Origin: Erythrocercus mccallii
Lineage: Eukaryota > Chordata > Aves > Passeriformes > Dicruridae
Length of the DNA: 64,000 nt
Assembly (NCBI GenBank): GCA_013397435.1
Contig: VZRG01000858.1
Span: 136,081 to 200,080, forward strand
Reading direction: 5' to 3'
The translations under genes were made by a program, and so were the position numbers. The notes under the pieces were generated by a model that saw only the letters and a list, made by a program, of their open reading frames with translations, ran no database searches and had not been told where the DNA came from. Positions 22,201 through 34,700 of the stretch are shown in pieces. Each line of letters begins with the position of its first letter. Position 1 is the stretch's first letter.

Positions 22201-25200
22201 GAGAGGAGATGGAATCTCGTATGTTCTGCAGCAAATTGCCACATCGATCTTGTCACTTGGCAGACACAGTTGGACCTGAGGCTGTGAGTCTGTGGGACTT
22301 GTCATGAATTGTCAGCCTCAGAGAAGCTCAGGAGAAAGAGAGACGTGGTATCAGAGTGGAAAACCATTCACAAAGGGATCAGCAAGCTGTTTAATGGCAA
22401 ATCAGAGCAGCTGTGGTTTTGGATTGTACTTGCCTTCAACAGCTACAAATGTGCTTTGTCCTCATCTCCTCCACCACAAAGCGGTGACAGGGAGAGGTGA
22501 GACATTAGGGGAAGAACTGGTGTTTCCATGGAGGCTGCTGTTCTTCATGGCTGATAGCACCTGCAGGTCCCAGAGGAGCCCTCAGCCTGCCCTGTGCCTG
22601 CCTTGTCTCTGAGACAGCTCCTCCATGTGGGTTTTTCCTCTGAGTTTGCACCCCAAAATGACAAGCTGTGTTACCCATCACTGATGGCCAGTTTGGGAGC
22701 TGTCAGGATCACACTTAGGGTCTACAGGGACCTAATCCTGGAATCAGAAACTTTCCTGAAGTTGCTCTGTCCATCAGGAATGTGGTTTAAAATCCTGGTT
22801 TTGCTTAGATGACTGCTCTGCAGGCAGCTGGAGCGGCATCCAGCAGAAGGCGCAGTCCAACAAACCTCGAGCAAACCTGAACATTGGCAAACTCATCGAG
22901 ATGAACAGCAGGCCTTGGGCATCTCCTCTGCCTGGATGTTTGTACCACTCTCTGTGGAGTGATGTCAGTGCCTTGGGATGCTCGAGTTTCTCCCGAGCAG
23001 AACCAAAACACTAGAGAGCGCCATGGATTTGCAGATTTTGGCTCGTGAAGTGCAGTCTGAGGCTGTGAGCGCTCCCCGAGGGGGAGGATGGAGAGGGAGC
23101 TGTGCTCGGGATCCAGCCCGGACTCGAACTCGCTGCTGTGTGCTCACTGCTCGGGAAGACTTGGGGATGGAGAGGTGGCTTCCCTTTGGATATGGGAGCT
23201 GCAGGTGCAAACCAGGATGAAATGTCTCACGAGGTGCCCATGAGGAGCTTCACAGGAGGACTGACTCTGTGTTTGCGCTCACATTTCCCAGTCCTCGTGA
23301 AGAAAACTTTTAATTTTCAAGTCCTTCAATGCATGAACAATGTTTAATACTTCAGGACGTTTGAATGGCCAAGTCACTTCTTTCAAAGCAGGCTGGATCA
23401 GATTGCTTTGCTGTCTCTTGCCCCCACCCATGCAGAAGTCATAAACTCCACGTGGGCCCTACCCTCTCCTTCCATGTGGGAGAGTGAGAAGCTCATGAGC
23501 ATTTTAGCAGTGCCCTTGCTGTCACAGCGTGCTCTGTCCTGTATCTTCTCCCGTCATCCGAGGCCACCTGAAGCTCCCTCTGCCCTGACTTGGGGAAGCA
23601 GTCTGCATGGAATCATGCTCCTCTTAATCACTGATCATGTGATGCTGATGACTAAAGCTCCATTATAATGAGCTGTCTTTTCTTTAACTCCCATGGAGAA
23701 AAAGGAGGCTTCACTGAAACCTGACTTAGCTTCCAGAAGATGCCCATCTCCGTGTATTCAGAAGTACTTTTTCACATAAAAATTTAGGAGTTTTTTTAAA
23801 GGGAGGTGATCTGTAGATACTTTGGGATTTTAAATTCACTATTTTTCTCCTCCTTTTCTTGTGCTACTTAATCTAAAAGGCTAAATGAAGTCTTGCCATT
23901 ATTTTTCCTCTCATATTTCTTATTGTTTTGTGGATGTTTATTTTGACATTTCTGAAAACATTTCCTGTTGTGAGAGCTCAAAAATAATCAAAGTGAAAGA
24001 AAACGGTGGAAAAGGAAAAAGGTGGTAGTGAAAAGATGTTTAGGAGGAAATGTTCCTATTGAAGTTGCTAGCAGGAGAAAAAAGATGCGGGAATACATTT
24101 CCCTCCCTCATCAAAATTCTTAATGATGTAGATGTTTAGAAGTTTAATTGAGGAAAAAATCAGATTTTGGCAGGTCTGAACGGATACAATTTGTCCTGTC
24201 CTGCTCTGACCTTCCTCAGTTCTCCCTGGTGTTACTGCTGGGCCTCTCTGCCCCTGTTAGAGAGTGTCAGCAGCAGATGAGAAGGAGCCTTGGGGCAGAG
24301 CAGCTTAGGAGCAGTGCTGCAGGGCAGGAAGCATCTGTGTGCTGGGGGGAAACCCGTGGATATAAGGAGCTTCTGTCCAGGGGGAAAACATCCAAGGGGG
24401 AGCCTTTCCCTGTTGTGATTTGAGAGCTGCCTCTCTCCTGGCCATGGAAGTGGGATACCACCCACCCAGCACAGATCCAGGCTGGTGTTTCCAAGCATGG
24501 TGTGCCTGGCAGCACAGGAGCATTACTAGCTGCAGAAATAACTTTTCAGTGAGTCCCTTTTTGAGATTTTTTTTGTTTGTTTGGAGAATGTTGGAGCTAT
24601 GCAAATCCCTGAAGAGAAAAACCCTGGGTGCACAGCTCTTGAAATGAAGAAAAATGAGCACTAAGTTAGAAAAATGGGGCAAAGCACCCAGAAATACATT
24701 AGAGTTCAGTGGAGGTGTTGGAAGTAGATAATAGGAAGGCTCTGGAAGGTTTTGTGATGGGAATATTGCCAAGCTGCAAATATGCTACAAATGTCTTGGG
24801 GACTGAGGCACACAGGATATAAACTGAAAAAGAACAGATTTCATGGCTCTGCTACTCCAAGAACAATGTGTTTACTGGGAATGTTGGATTAAAACTGAAT
24901 TTCTCCATCAACAACTATCATCAGCATGTGCTGTGTTGTAAGTGGGCAGGGGACTTCTGCCTGCTTTAAATTAAGGAGTGCAGTGTTAGGAATAGTTTCC
25001 TTACTTGGGATGGCATCACTCCAAGCCTCAAGGTAATTTATATCTCAGGTAGGCATGCTGTAGTTGAACAAGGCTAAATATGGACAAATGGGAGCCTGAT
25101 GTGGGAGCAGATGCCCTGGAAACAACAGCAGAGGTTATGGAGAGTAGTTGAATATCCTTCATATTGTAGGAACAAGCATAAGCAATTGTTTGGTTTGGAT

Positions 25201-28200
25201 TTTTTGGGGTTTTTTTGATTGGATTTTGGGACAAAGCACGGCTGGTACAAAGCCTTAGCATGAATTGCAATGCTGCTGCTTATTAATGCAGTAAGTGATT
25301 ATTTACAAGTCCTAGCTTTTCTTTGCTGTTTAATACGCTGACAGGCACAGAGTTATGTAGCATGTTGCAAACATAAGGTTTTTTAGGAAAAATCAGCTGC
25401 TTGTTGTTACACTGTTTGGCAAGGCAGGAGAACTTAGTCACAACTTGCTGGAGGTTGTATCTTGGGAAGAAAGAGACAGGGTGTCAGTATCCTTCTGGTC
25501 AGTGTAAAAATAGCACCTTGGAAAAAAGTCCCACAGATGATTTAACCATTTTTCATCTCTCTGCTTAGAGAACTGGGGAAAAGTGTGTTTGACAAACGAG
25601 TTATAACATCAGCCCCTCAGCAAAAGAAAACCTTTCCGAGCAAGAAAAGAACAGTCCTTTCCCAGTCACTTTGTAGTTCTTACTTTAGTCTTTTGGGACT
25701 AATGGTCATTTGGGGACTACTTTTAAAGTGTGAGTTCGGTTTTGGGGTTTTTTTTTTCTCTTACAAAGAAGAAAGAAGTCAGCATGTAGAGACATTAATT
25801 GGTTGTGCCCTCCTTGCTCCAGGAGTGCTGGTGGAAAAAGAAAGCCAGCTATCATCCTTAGCGCACATGGGCTTCATAATATTTGGCACTAGGCAGCAGG
25901 CAAGATGAAAGCGTGTCTCTTGACAGCCAGCTTGGTACTGGCAGCCTTTACTCCAGGCAACAAATTAATCCACTCCACTGTGTTCTGCATAATTGTTGAT
26001 ACTGTCTTAATTGGTGCCATACGTTTCCCCATGTCGACATGCCCATCATGTTAATGTCTAGGGACTGTTGTTTCCTGCCAGCCCAGGAGCAGCACAGCCT
26101 GCTCTGTCCCAGCTGAACTCCCACCTGAAATGCCTCTGTGAGAAATGTGAGGATGTTATGGCAAAAGGCAAGTGAAAGGCTGTGTTAGGGCATAACTTAA
26201 AATTCATGGGGAAAAAGAAGTGGTACTCCTGGTTCCTGTGGTGTTTGGAGATGAGCCAGCTCTTCCAGGGCTCTCTAAAGGCAAACCAGTGCAGCTGAAG
26301 TCAAGTCTGAGGGCAAAGGAGCTCATTCTCCTGCTCCTAGGAAATCTGGGGCAGGGGCAGGCAAATGTTTTCCAAGCTCTGGGGCATCCAGGTCAAAGCA
26401 GCTGCAGAGCTAATTGACCCCAGAGCAATGGCTTTGTGGATTGGGATTATCATTGCGAATTTCATCCATTAATAAAGTGGCAGCCAAGGCAGAGCCTGGA
26501 GTGTAAGTGCAGCCTGCTGTCCCTCCTCCATGTGCTGTGCTAGCAGGGCTGGGAGCTGCTGGAGAAGCAGGGATGCAGCCCAGGCTGAGGTGATCATGCA
26601 CCTCCTGAGAGGGAACAGCCATCTCAGCACCAGGCAAAGGCACGGCTGATCCCTCCTTCCCTGCCCAGGCAGGGCACAGGTGCTGGGTGTCATTACCTCT
26701 GAAGTGTCAGCCTCAAAAGGTCCCAAGTTAGGCACTGAAATAAAAACTCTGCTAACTGTGAAATCCCTTCCATTTAGCAGTTTTTCCTCTAGCTGCACTC
26801 ATGGGCTTACCAGCTTCTTTAGTGGGTACTGTTTAGGGATGCCTCCTCCTGTATAAAACAAAGGTTTCTCTTCCTCTATCTCCAAAATCATCTTCATCTC
26901 AAGAAACAGAGGTCTCTTCTTCCCTGGGAGCAAAGGGCTCCATATCACTTTCTATCATCCTCTGTTGAAAATTCTCCATTAAACCTCAGTTCTCTCAATC
27001 CACAGCTCTGACTAGAGCCCTGCATTCCCCTAAAAAGCATTCTCTATGTTACAGGGCAAGTTTAATCCATGGTTGCTTGCACACCTCCTAAATCAGAAGC
27101 AGTACCATTCCTTTGGTTAACTGAGGAGTTCCATGCCTACAGTCATTGGGGTTTGGAAGCAGCCAGGATCTCTATGATGGGCAGCTCACTGAGGGCTGCA
27201 TGGGAACTGAATAGTTCTGTGTTCCAGATGCTGGAACGTGAACAGTATGGGACAAGCCAGCAAACAGTGAGGAGGAGCAAATGCTGGGTAACATTTTATT
27301 CAGTAGGTGACACCCCTGCTAAGCACTGAATGATCTGGTTTGGGGAAAATGGCACAGTTTGGGATGTGAAGCTCTGCTGTAGGGTAAATGTGCAGAGAGG
27401 GCAAGTGGTGTTTGCCCAGGTGACCCTGCCTCGGACACCTCTGGGTGGCACTTTGCTTCTGCAATGAAATAGTTCACTGTAATACTGCCTGTGCACAAAA
27501 ACAAGCACACACACTTTCTCCCTTTCTACTCCTGAGGTTGATATGAACGTCACTTATTTTCATTATTTCATGTGCCATCATTTCTTGTTCAAGCTGTTGG
27601 CTGCTTTAAGCCAAAAATAAGTATGTAGACATGAGAGAAAGAAGGTTTTTCCTTTTCCTTTTGTAAAGCCATCAGAGTGTATTTAGGCTAATGCATGGTT
27701 GAAAAGCTCATTTAAGAGAGCAGCAAAGCACTGGGAAGCACTTGTTTTGCAAAGGTTGTAAATTCTAATGCTGGCATTTGGGTGTGTGGAGCAAAGAGAA
27801 GCAGGAGGAGAATAAATGCCAAAATAAATGTGCTACCATAATTTTCAGGGGAATAAGGTTGCATGGGTTTTTTTTTCAAATGGGGCTAGAAAGTATAAGT
27901 CTGCTGAGCCATAGTGTTTTATTTAAAAGTCTTCACATTCTCAGAAACCTGTTTTTGCATGTGGAATGCAGTGGCAGTATTGGTCATCAAAATGCCAAGA
28001 GAGATGTTATTTTTTTTTTGAAAGCTGTGGACTCTGTCACCCTTTGTGGTTTCCAGGAATTGGTATTGGGGGAAAAAAATAAAGTTACTTCAGAAAGTTA
28101 ATGTGAGAGACAGGTGCAATGGCTGAACTAAAGGAAAATCTTTATGAAAAAAAAAAAAAGCTAAGTGAGCCCTCTGAAGGGGAAAAAACCCTTATACATT

Positions 28201-31200
28201 ACTTCAACCTGTGAAGAAATCATCTCAGCTAAGCTTTCTGGAGAGCTCTGAAACATTTCCCCACGCTTCCACTGTAGCAAGAAGTCCTTAAAGAATCCTG
28301 AAGTGTGTTTTGTCAGCATTTGAAGTGGAGATTACATCATCTTGTAATATATGTCTAGAAAATCAAGGCATAGCAGTCTTCCCTTTCAGAATGTGTGCTG
28401 CTGTGAAGGAGACTTGAACACTGCGTCTGCTGGTCAGAGTGCAGCACTGCCTCCTTCCCCTGCTGCTTTAATTGCCTGTGGTAGCCTTTTCTAGCACAGG
28501 AAGTTTATATTATCTTTTCCAATTGAAACTTTATTAATGTTGAGTAAGGAGCCGGACTTTGGATACTTTGTCTAATGTAGTTACTTGAGCACTTGGAACT
28601 TAGGGACCTGAAATGATAACAAATTTAGCTGCCTAATGCTTCAAAATTACATGTTATTTTTCATAAAAATTCTATTTTAGAGTATATTTCTATTATACAA
28701 TCATCAGGTGCTGTTTTTCCATATGATTCAATTTAATCAAGATGCCATTGTTTACTCCTGTGTTTCCAGCAGTATTTTCAATTTTTGGGGGGAAGAAGAG
28801 GTCACAAATAGATTTGGCTCAAATGCTGCAGTGGCTTTAGGTTGCTTCTGCTTTTGACCAATTCTAACCATTTCTTATCCTCAAAAAATGTCACTTTTGG
28901 AAGTGGGGGGATGCTTTGCTGGGGCTAATGCCAGCTCAGGCAGGAGTGATGCTGTTTTGTTATCACTTCTCAGAGGCTTCAACCCCCCCTGCTCCCATCT
29001 TGCCCTCCATAAACACCCCCCAGCCACTTCACCCTTGCTCAGCTCCTCAGGGGAACAATTTCAGCCCAAACCAGAACCCTTGTAAATCACCTACTAAAAG
29101 TGTTTTACAAGCCTGTGCACCAAGTGGGGAAGGTACACACAGGGAACATTGTTCACGTGTGGCTGTAACTGAAGCCAGAAAGGGCAAGAAAAGGAGAAGT
29201 GAGGCCAAGAAAAGTCCCAAAGGAAGAGCCCCCAGCTGGGCATCAACATGACCATGAGGCTGGCAGGTTGCTGGCTGATGGCTGCAGCTGCATTCAGCTC
29301 TTGGAAGCCTTTCTTGATTCAGAGGCATGGGAGGAGGCCTCAGGAGCCAGAAAAGGTTCAGATCCCTGCTTGGTGAGCAGAGATGCTGCTGATGGAGGTG
29401 AAGGGGAAAGGATGAGCTTCGCTGGTGCCTTAGAGGCAGGGCAGGGTGTGGGTGGAGGGCAGCAGGGCACCTGGAGGGGTCAGAGGGGCTGTCTCCCTGC
29501 TTTGAAGGATGGGGCTGTTTGTCAGGGAGCAGCAAATCTCTGTGAGACCCAGAGTCAAAGGCAAAATGTCCTGAGGATCTGCTGGACTGAAAGCCTAGGG
29601 CTGGGTCTCCTGACAGCTGGAGGTGTTGAGCAAGCATCTGGGCTGCTCTGTGGCCAGAGACCCTGCCCTCTGTAATTTAAATTAAGCTGTCATGGACCTC
29701 AAGATTTATGTACTTCCATCTTGGCCCACCTAAATTCTCTCTACTTGATTTTTCCAAGGATGCAGGCAAGACCAAGGGAGAAATAGCCTTACATTGAACA
29801 TAATTGTAGTATTTATATTTGAGGGGACAATTTGAAATAGTTTTAATGTTTAGCTGTAAAAATGGCTTTAATATTTTAGATGGGCTTTAATCCATCCTCC
29901 TAAGTCTTTCCTTTTTCCCCCGGGTTAAACTTGAACTTCGTAAGCACTGATGATATGAAAAGATATAATTAAATAAATGTACCTAAAGAAATTATGTGCA
30001 TTAGGATTCTGCCAAGCTTTGTGCAGGGCTTACTTCTCTTACCTCTTATTTGGTGTTATATCTGGGCTCTCTTCCAAAACTTTGCATGCCTCGTGTGGCT
30101 TTCTTGGCCTCACTGGAGCTGCCTCCCAGTGTAGAGTGCTGCTGGATGTATCTCTGGGGGTTGGATGGGTGATTCCCCGTGCCAGAGGCTGTGCCCAGCT
30201 GTGCTGGGAACATCTGAAAAGACAAGGAGGTGTAGCACAAACTTGTAATTAAGTTCCAGCTTTCAGAGCTGATGCGAAGATCACATTTAAAACCAGAGCA
30301 GGGTGAGGCAGGTCTGGGCTGCCTTGGGTGTTTTTATCAGCTGCTGGTGGTGCTGGCTGCCTGTGATGTTTCTGGTGGAGAGATGCAAGATCTTGCTGTG
30401 TTGACAGCAAGCAGTGATTCTCCTTGGTATCTCCCCTTGGTAGCTCTCAACTGAGGGCTGCACTTCCCACTGGGAAAAGTCTATGTTAAGAGTTGTGCTG
30501 GGAGAGGTGTAACCTGCAGTTCCTGGAAACTCTCAGTGGTCACAGCCTCTGCTCAGGACTTTTATTGACCTTATTTCATGACAGGTGGGTTTTTTTTGGT
30601 GTTATTGCCCTTTGTCCTTCCCCTGCTCACCTCCAAAGGAGCTCTGTCACCACCCAAACTCTGCAGCAGTACAGAGAGAACTGGGCACTTGGCCTCTTTC
30701 TCAAGAGAAAGAGGAGAAGAGTAAATAGCTCTGTATTCTGTCCAGAGGAGAGTGAGGTCATGGTGATGGTGCTTTGTGTTGGAGAGTTCATTATTAATTG
30801 TGTTATCTCAACTTTCATGCTGTCTTTGTGATGTACCAAGTGCCCACCCTTTAGCAATGCAAAGCACTCCATCTCTGGGTTACAGAATACCTCAGCCTTC
30901 TGGCTTTCATTAAATTTGTTCTGCTGTGTGTGCACAGCATTCCTTTCCCCTTAAGAAAGGCTTTTAAGCAAGCCAGGCCATAAAAATATTTACATTTTTC
31001 TGTAGCATTTGGTCTGTACACAGTCAAACAAGCATGGCACTGACTAAGAAGTTGTGGGACTGGGATTCATGGGAATGTGGCATCCTAAGCTGCAACAGGC
31101 TGCCTTGCCTTGCTTTGTCTCTGCACTGAGGAGACAATGTCACACAGAAATGTCCCTGGGGCCATCAAACTCCTTTGCAGGTGCCAGAAAGAGGCAGTGT

Positions 31201-31479
31201 GTTGTGCCTACCTAGACATAATTCCAAGCAGCAGATTGTTACCATTATTTTACTCGTAGGAAAAGCTCTTCTCTGTTTTAAAGAAAGATCTGGTGCTTGT
31301 TCAAGACGTGTTTGACGCATTTAAAACCCCAGACATAGCAAGGAGACTATACTTCTCTCCTGAGTCAGTCTTGATCCCTCACCTGCTTCCCTGCATGCTG
31401 CTGACATCAGCTCTGTGATTGATGGCGCAGAGCAAAGGTTTGTTGCGTGTTCCTTGTTCCCTGGTCTTTGCACCCCTGA
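16261..31479. other. Long intergenic stretch, no gene seen
   Basis: No exon, RNA gene or intact transposon was recognised. Points of note are a small tandem duplication at 20.5 kb and a CpG-enriched patch at 22.82-23.17 kb (about 15 CpGs in 350 bp by eye). The longest frames (for example near 29.05-29.64 kb, minus) have composition expected of chance frames in GC-richer patches. A long non-coding RNA cannot be excluded. Confidence 0.6.
20497..20546 (+). repeat. 25-bp perfect tandem duplication
   Basis: A 25-bp unit beginning ggttttcatttcaagctcc is repeated twice head-to-tail without mismatch (20497-20521, 20522-20546). A simple local duplication in intergenic DNA. Confidence 0.95.
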
Positions 31480-31776
31480 TGTGGAGCAACTGGGGAAAGA
31501 GAGCTGGAGAGGGACAAGGGCAGGTAGTGATAGGAGAGAATGGCTTTCAAGTGGCAGAGGGCAGGGTTAGGTCAGATATTAGGGAGAAATTCCTTACTCA
31601 GAAGGTGGTGAGGCAGTGGAACAGGTTGCCCAGAGAAGCTGTGGATGCCCCATCCCTGGAGAACAGTTCAAGGCCAGATGGGATGGGGTTTTAGCCACCT
31701 GGCTGAGTGGGAGGGGGTTGGAATGAGGTGAGCTTTAAGGTCCCTTCCAAAGCATTCTATGGCTCTGTGATTCCAG
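31480..31776 (+). mobile_element. CR1 LINE 3' end, sense, with in-frame ORF2 C-terminus
   Basis: An in-frame stretch ends the CR1 ORF2: GRVRSDIREKFLTQKVVRQW then NRLPREAVDAPSLE. It is followed by the 3' tail (aaggtcccttccaaagcatt, ctatggctctgtgattcc). This is the best-preserved CR1 fragment in the window but is still only the last few hundred bases. Confidence 0.92.
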
Positions 31777-34700
31777 TGAGCTCAGTGGGACCAGCCAGGC
31801 TAGGGCAAGGACAGAGGCCAGGACAGGTGCTCCAGCCCTCAGCACGGTGAGTGCTTGGTGATGCAGGGGTTTGCTGGAACTTCCTGGCTCCAGGTATCCC
31901 AGTTCCACTGAAATTCAGTGGGATTCTGACTCTGGGCAATCTGTCACATGTCCCATGCTGTTACAAGTGAACCTTAAGTGGCTACAGAGACTTTCCAGCA
32001 TGCCTGGTCAGGGAAAGGTGGCAGCTTTGGCATGTTTGCAAACCCCACTAAACATTTACTGCAGCCCTCCTTAGCAAAACCCCTCCTCCAGGCTTCCTTT
32101 CCTTTTGGCTCTACTGGAACAGCCCTGGAGATGTAGGGAAGAGAAAGGCAGGAATCAGGCACCGTGACTGTCCTGAAAGACATCTTTTCCAGATGTTAAG
32201 GCAATTAACTGTCTTTCTCTGTTATGAGAAAAAAACATTTGGACTGCATTTATATAAATTTATGTATTTTTATATAAATATGTATATTGTTGTGGTTAAG
32301 TGCAGTACACAGCACACTGTCTGATGTATCCACTGAAAAGTTGAGAAACAGTTTCTGTAAGAGCCACAATGTATTTCCCTGTTGTACTGGGTGGATGGAT
32401 GAATGATTTTTTTTGTATCCTTTCACATATGAATGTCTGCATGAATACAAAAATATGGCTCTATATCTATCACTCCATGACTCTCATCTGCCATTTCTCT
32501 GTGGACTGTATGTATCTATCTTAGTTTAACCCTATATTCATCTTGGAGATATCCTAACAAAGTAGGTGTGGTTTTTACAGAAATACTTCTTTTTGCTTTG
32601 GCACATGAATCAACTTTGCAGGATGGAGTTCTGTGAAGAGCTGGCAGGGGTGGCAGGTACAGGGGTGGCACACCTGAACTGCTCCTGCCTTCCCTGGAAC
32701 ATCCCCCTGAAGCTCACATTTATGGTAAATACTTCCTGCTGATGGCATTATTGCAGGAAATACTAAATGGATCTGATGTTGAATACTTAGAGTCTTACCT
32801 TTCCTGATAACTCTATGTTAATGTAACATTAATTATTCCTGACTTACAATGCTGTTGAATGTTGATAAAGGCTGAATTGCTACTTGAAATGCTGATCCTG
32901 ACAGTCTTGTGGCAGACACCAAAATGTACTTGCCCAGTCTTAGGGGAAAAAAAGAGAATACATTACTATTCTGATTATAGCACTTCAGAGGAAACACATT
33001 CTAGTCACATCTCAGAGAGTGCTCACCTGAATCCCTCTTGCCTTCAGTAGCTGGTGCCATTGCACACGACATAAAAGGAATATACATTTCCCTTTGCTTT
33101 ATTTAAAATTCTGTAGCAGTTGCTGATGTGGGTTTAGTTCAGTGTGTGTGAACAGATCCTGCAGGAGGGATTCTGTGTGTCCATGGAGCAGTGAGTATTT
33201 CCTTCACCTGCCAGCTGGCCCCTGGGAGTAAAACTTGTGGAGCAAACAGAGAGAGACCAATTTCCACCCTGCAATTTTCAATTTTGAGTTTTTTGCCTCC
33301 AAACTCTGTCGTTGCCCATTTATGAGCCCCCACTGTTTCTCTCTTGTGTAACACTGCCATTTTCATGGTTTAAAGAACATGGGAACTGTAGCAAAGTTGA
33401 GGACTGGCAGGACTGGGAAACCACAGGGCTTAATTTCCCATTGAGCCCATAAACTCTGTTCAGCTCTTGTCCTACAAAATCCTCTCCTCCTCAGTACTGG
33501 AAATAGGAGGAAACAAGGAAAAAATGGAAATAATGTCCATCCCTCCCCAAAGTCCCCACCTGTGTGGCAGGGGAAGGGAGGAATGCTTATAAAAATAGGA
33601 TTTTGAGGAACCTTCTTCCACTGTCCTTCACAAGCAACCATTTGTGGCCTTCACTGTAGGAAAAAAATGTTCCATCTCTCAGAGGGTGTTTGAGGTTTGT
33701 TTGTTTATTTAAAAAGGAAGCATCTGGCATTTGTGTGCAAACATTGAGTCATTTAAAAGAGACTCAGCATTGCACTTGTGAGGCTGGGATCTTCCAGTGA
33801 GAATAGAAGAGATGAGAGGGAGCTGGCACACCCTGAAGGACTGCTTTCCAAGGATGAGGAGGGGACACAAATTTAACTTGTACCTCTCTCCTCTTCCCAC
33901 CTCACCACAACTCCTGAGAGCACTTCCAGCCTTCTAAAACCCCTTGGTGAGCACTTTGAAAGCAGAGCTCAGATGGGTCTCTTTGAGGCTGCTGTGCCCT
34001 CTGTGGAGAGCCCAGCGCTTGGCTGTGGGTCTTTCCAAGGAAAGCAGTTTATTTCTGGCACTGCTCAGGGCCACAAAGAGAGCTGCTGGTGGGGAGGGAC
34101 AAGGGTTCTGTCCTTCCTGCAGTGTCAGCTGGAGCCACTTGAGTCCATTAAAATTCAGAAATATATGAGAAGTGAGGCTCTAGGAAGGCTCAGCCATGTT
34201 CTCAGAGGTTCCTGAGCAGCACAGGAAGCCCTGGCTGGAGCAACATTTCATTCCAGCAATGTTCCAGCAGATGGGGATCCATAGCAATGCTGGAGCTATA
34301 GGAACTTCTGGAGTTTCTTTACAGGAGCAAATTTCCCAGTATAAATAAAACATTTAAATCTTCAGCAGCGTAACATTCAGAGAATTCCAGTTTTGGGAGC
34401 AAGAAACCTTCCTGCTTTAGATTTATCTCTGGGAAGGAGCTGTAAGCTAAATCTCCCAACAGGAAAAGGTCCTCTTGTGTCAGGTTACACTTCCCCCATC
34501 TGTTCTGTCACTGGCAGCATGATGATGCTGTGCTAGCTGTGCCAAGGATTTTCCTTCTGTAAAGCCTACATACTCCAAGATTATTAGAAAGAAGCTACTG
34601 CGTCACATACAAGTACTTGATTTTGTTTCCTGCTTGGTTTTGTCTATTTCTGCTTCTCAGGCCTTTCCTATAGAGAGGAAAACAAGAACTGAAGCAACTC

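Noticed and set aside
29047..29637. Minus-strand ORF of 196 codons, the longest in the intergenic desert outside repeats
   Set aside because: Composition is Ser/Pro/Leu/His-rich as expected of chance, with no domain, no splice context and an overlapping plus-strand open frame of similar length.
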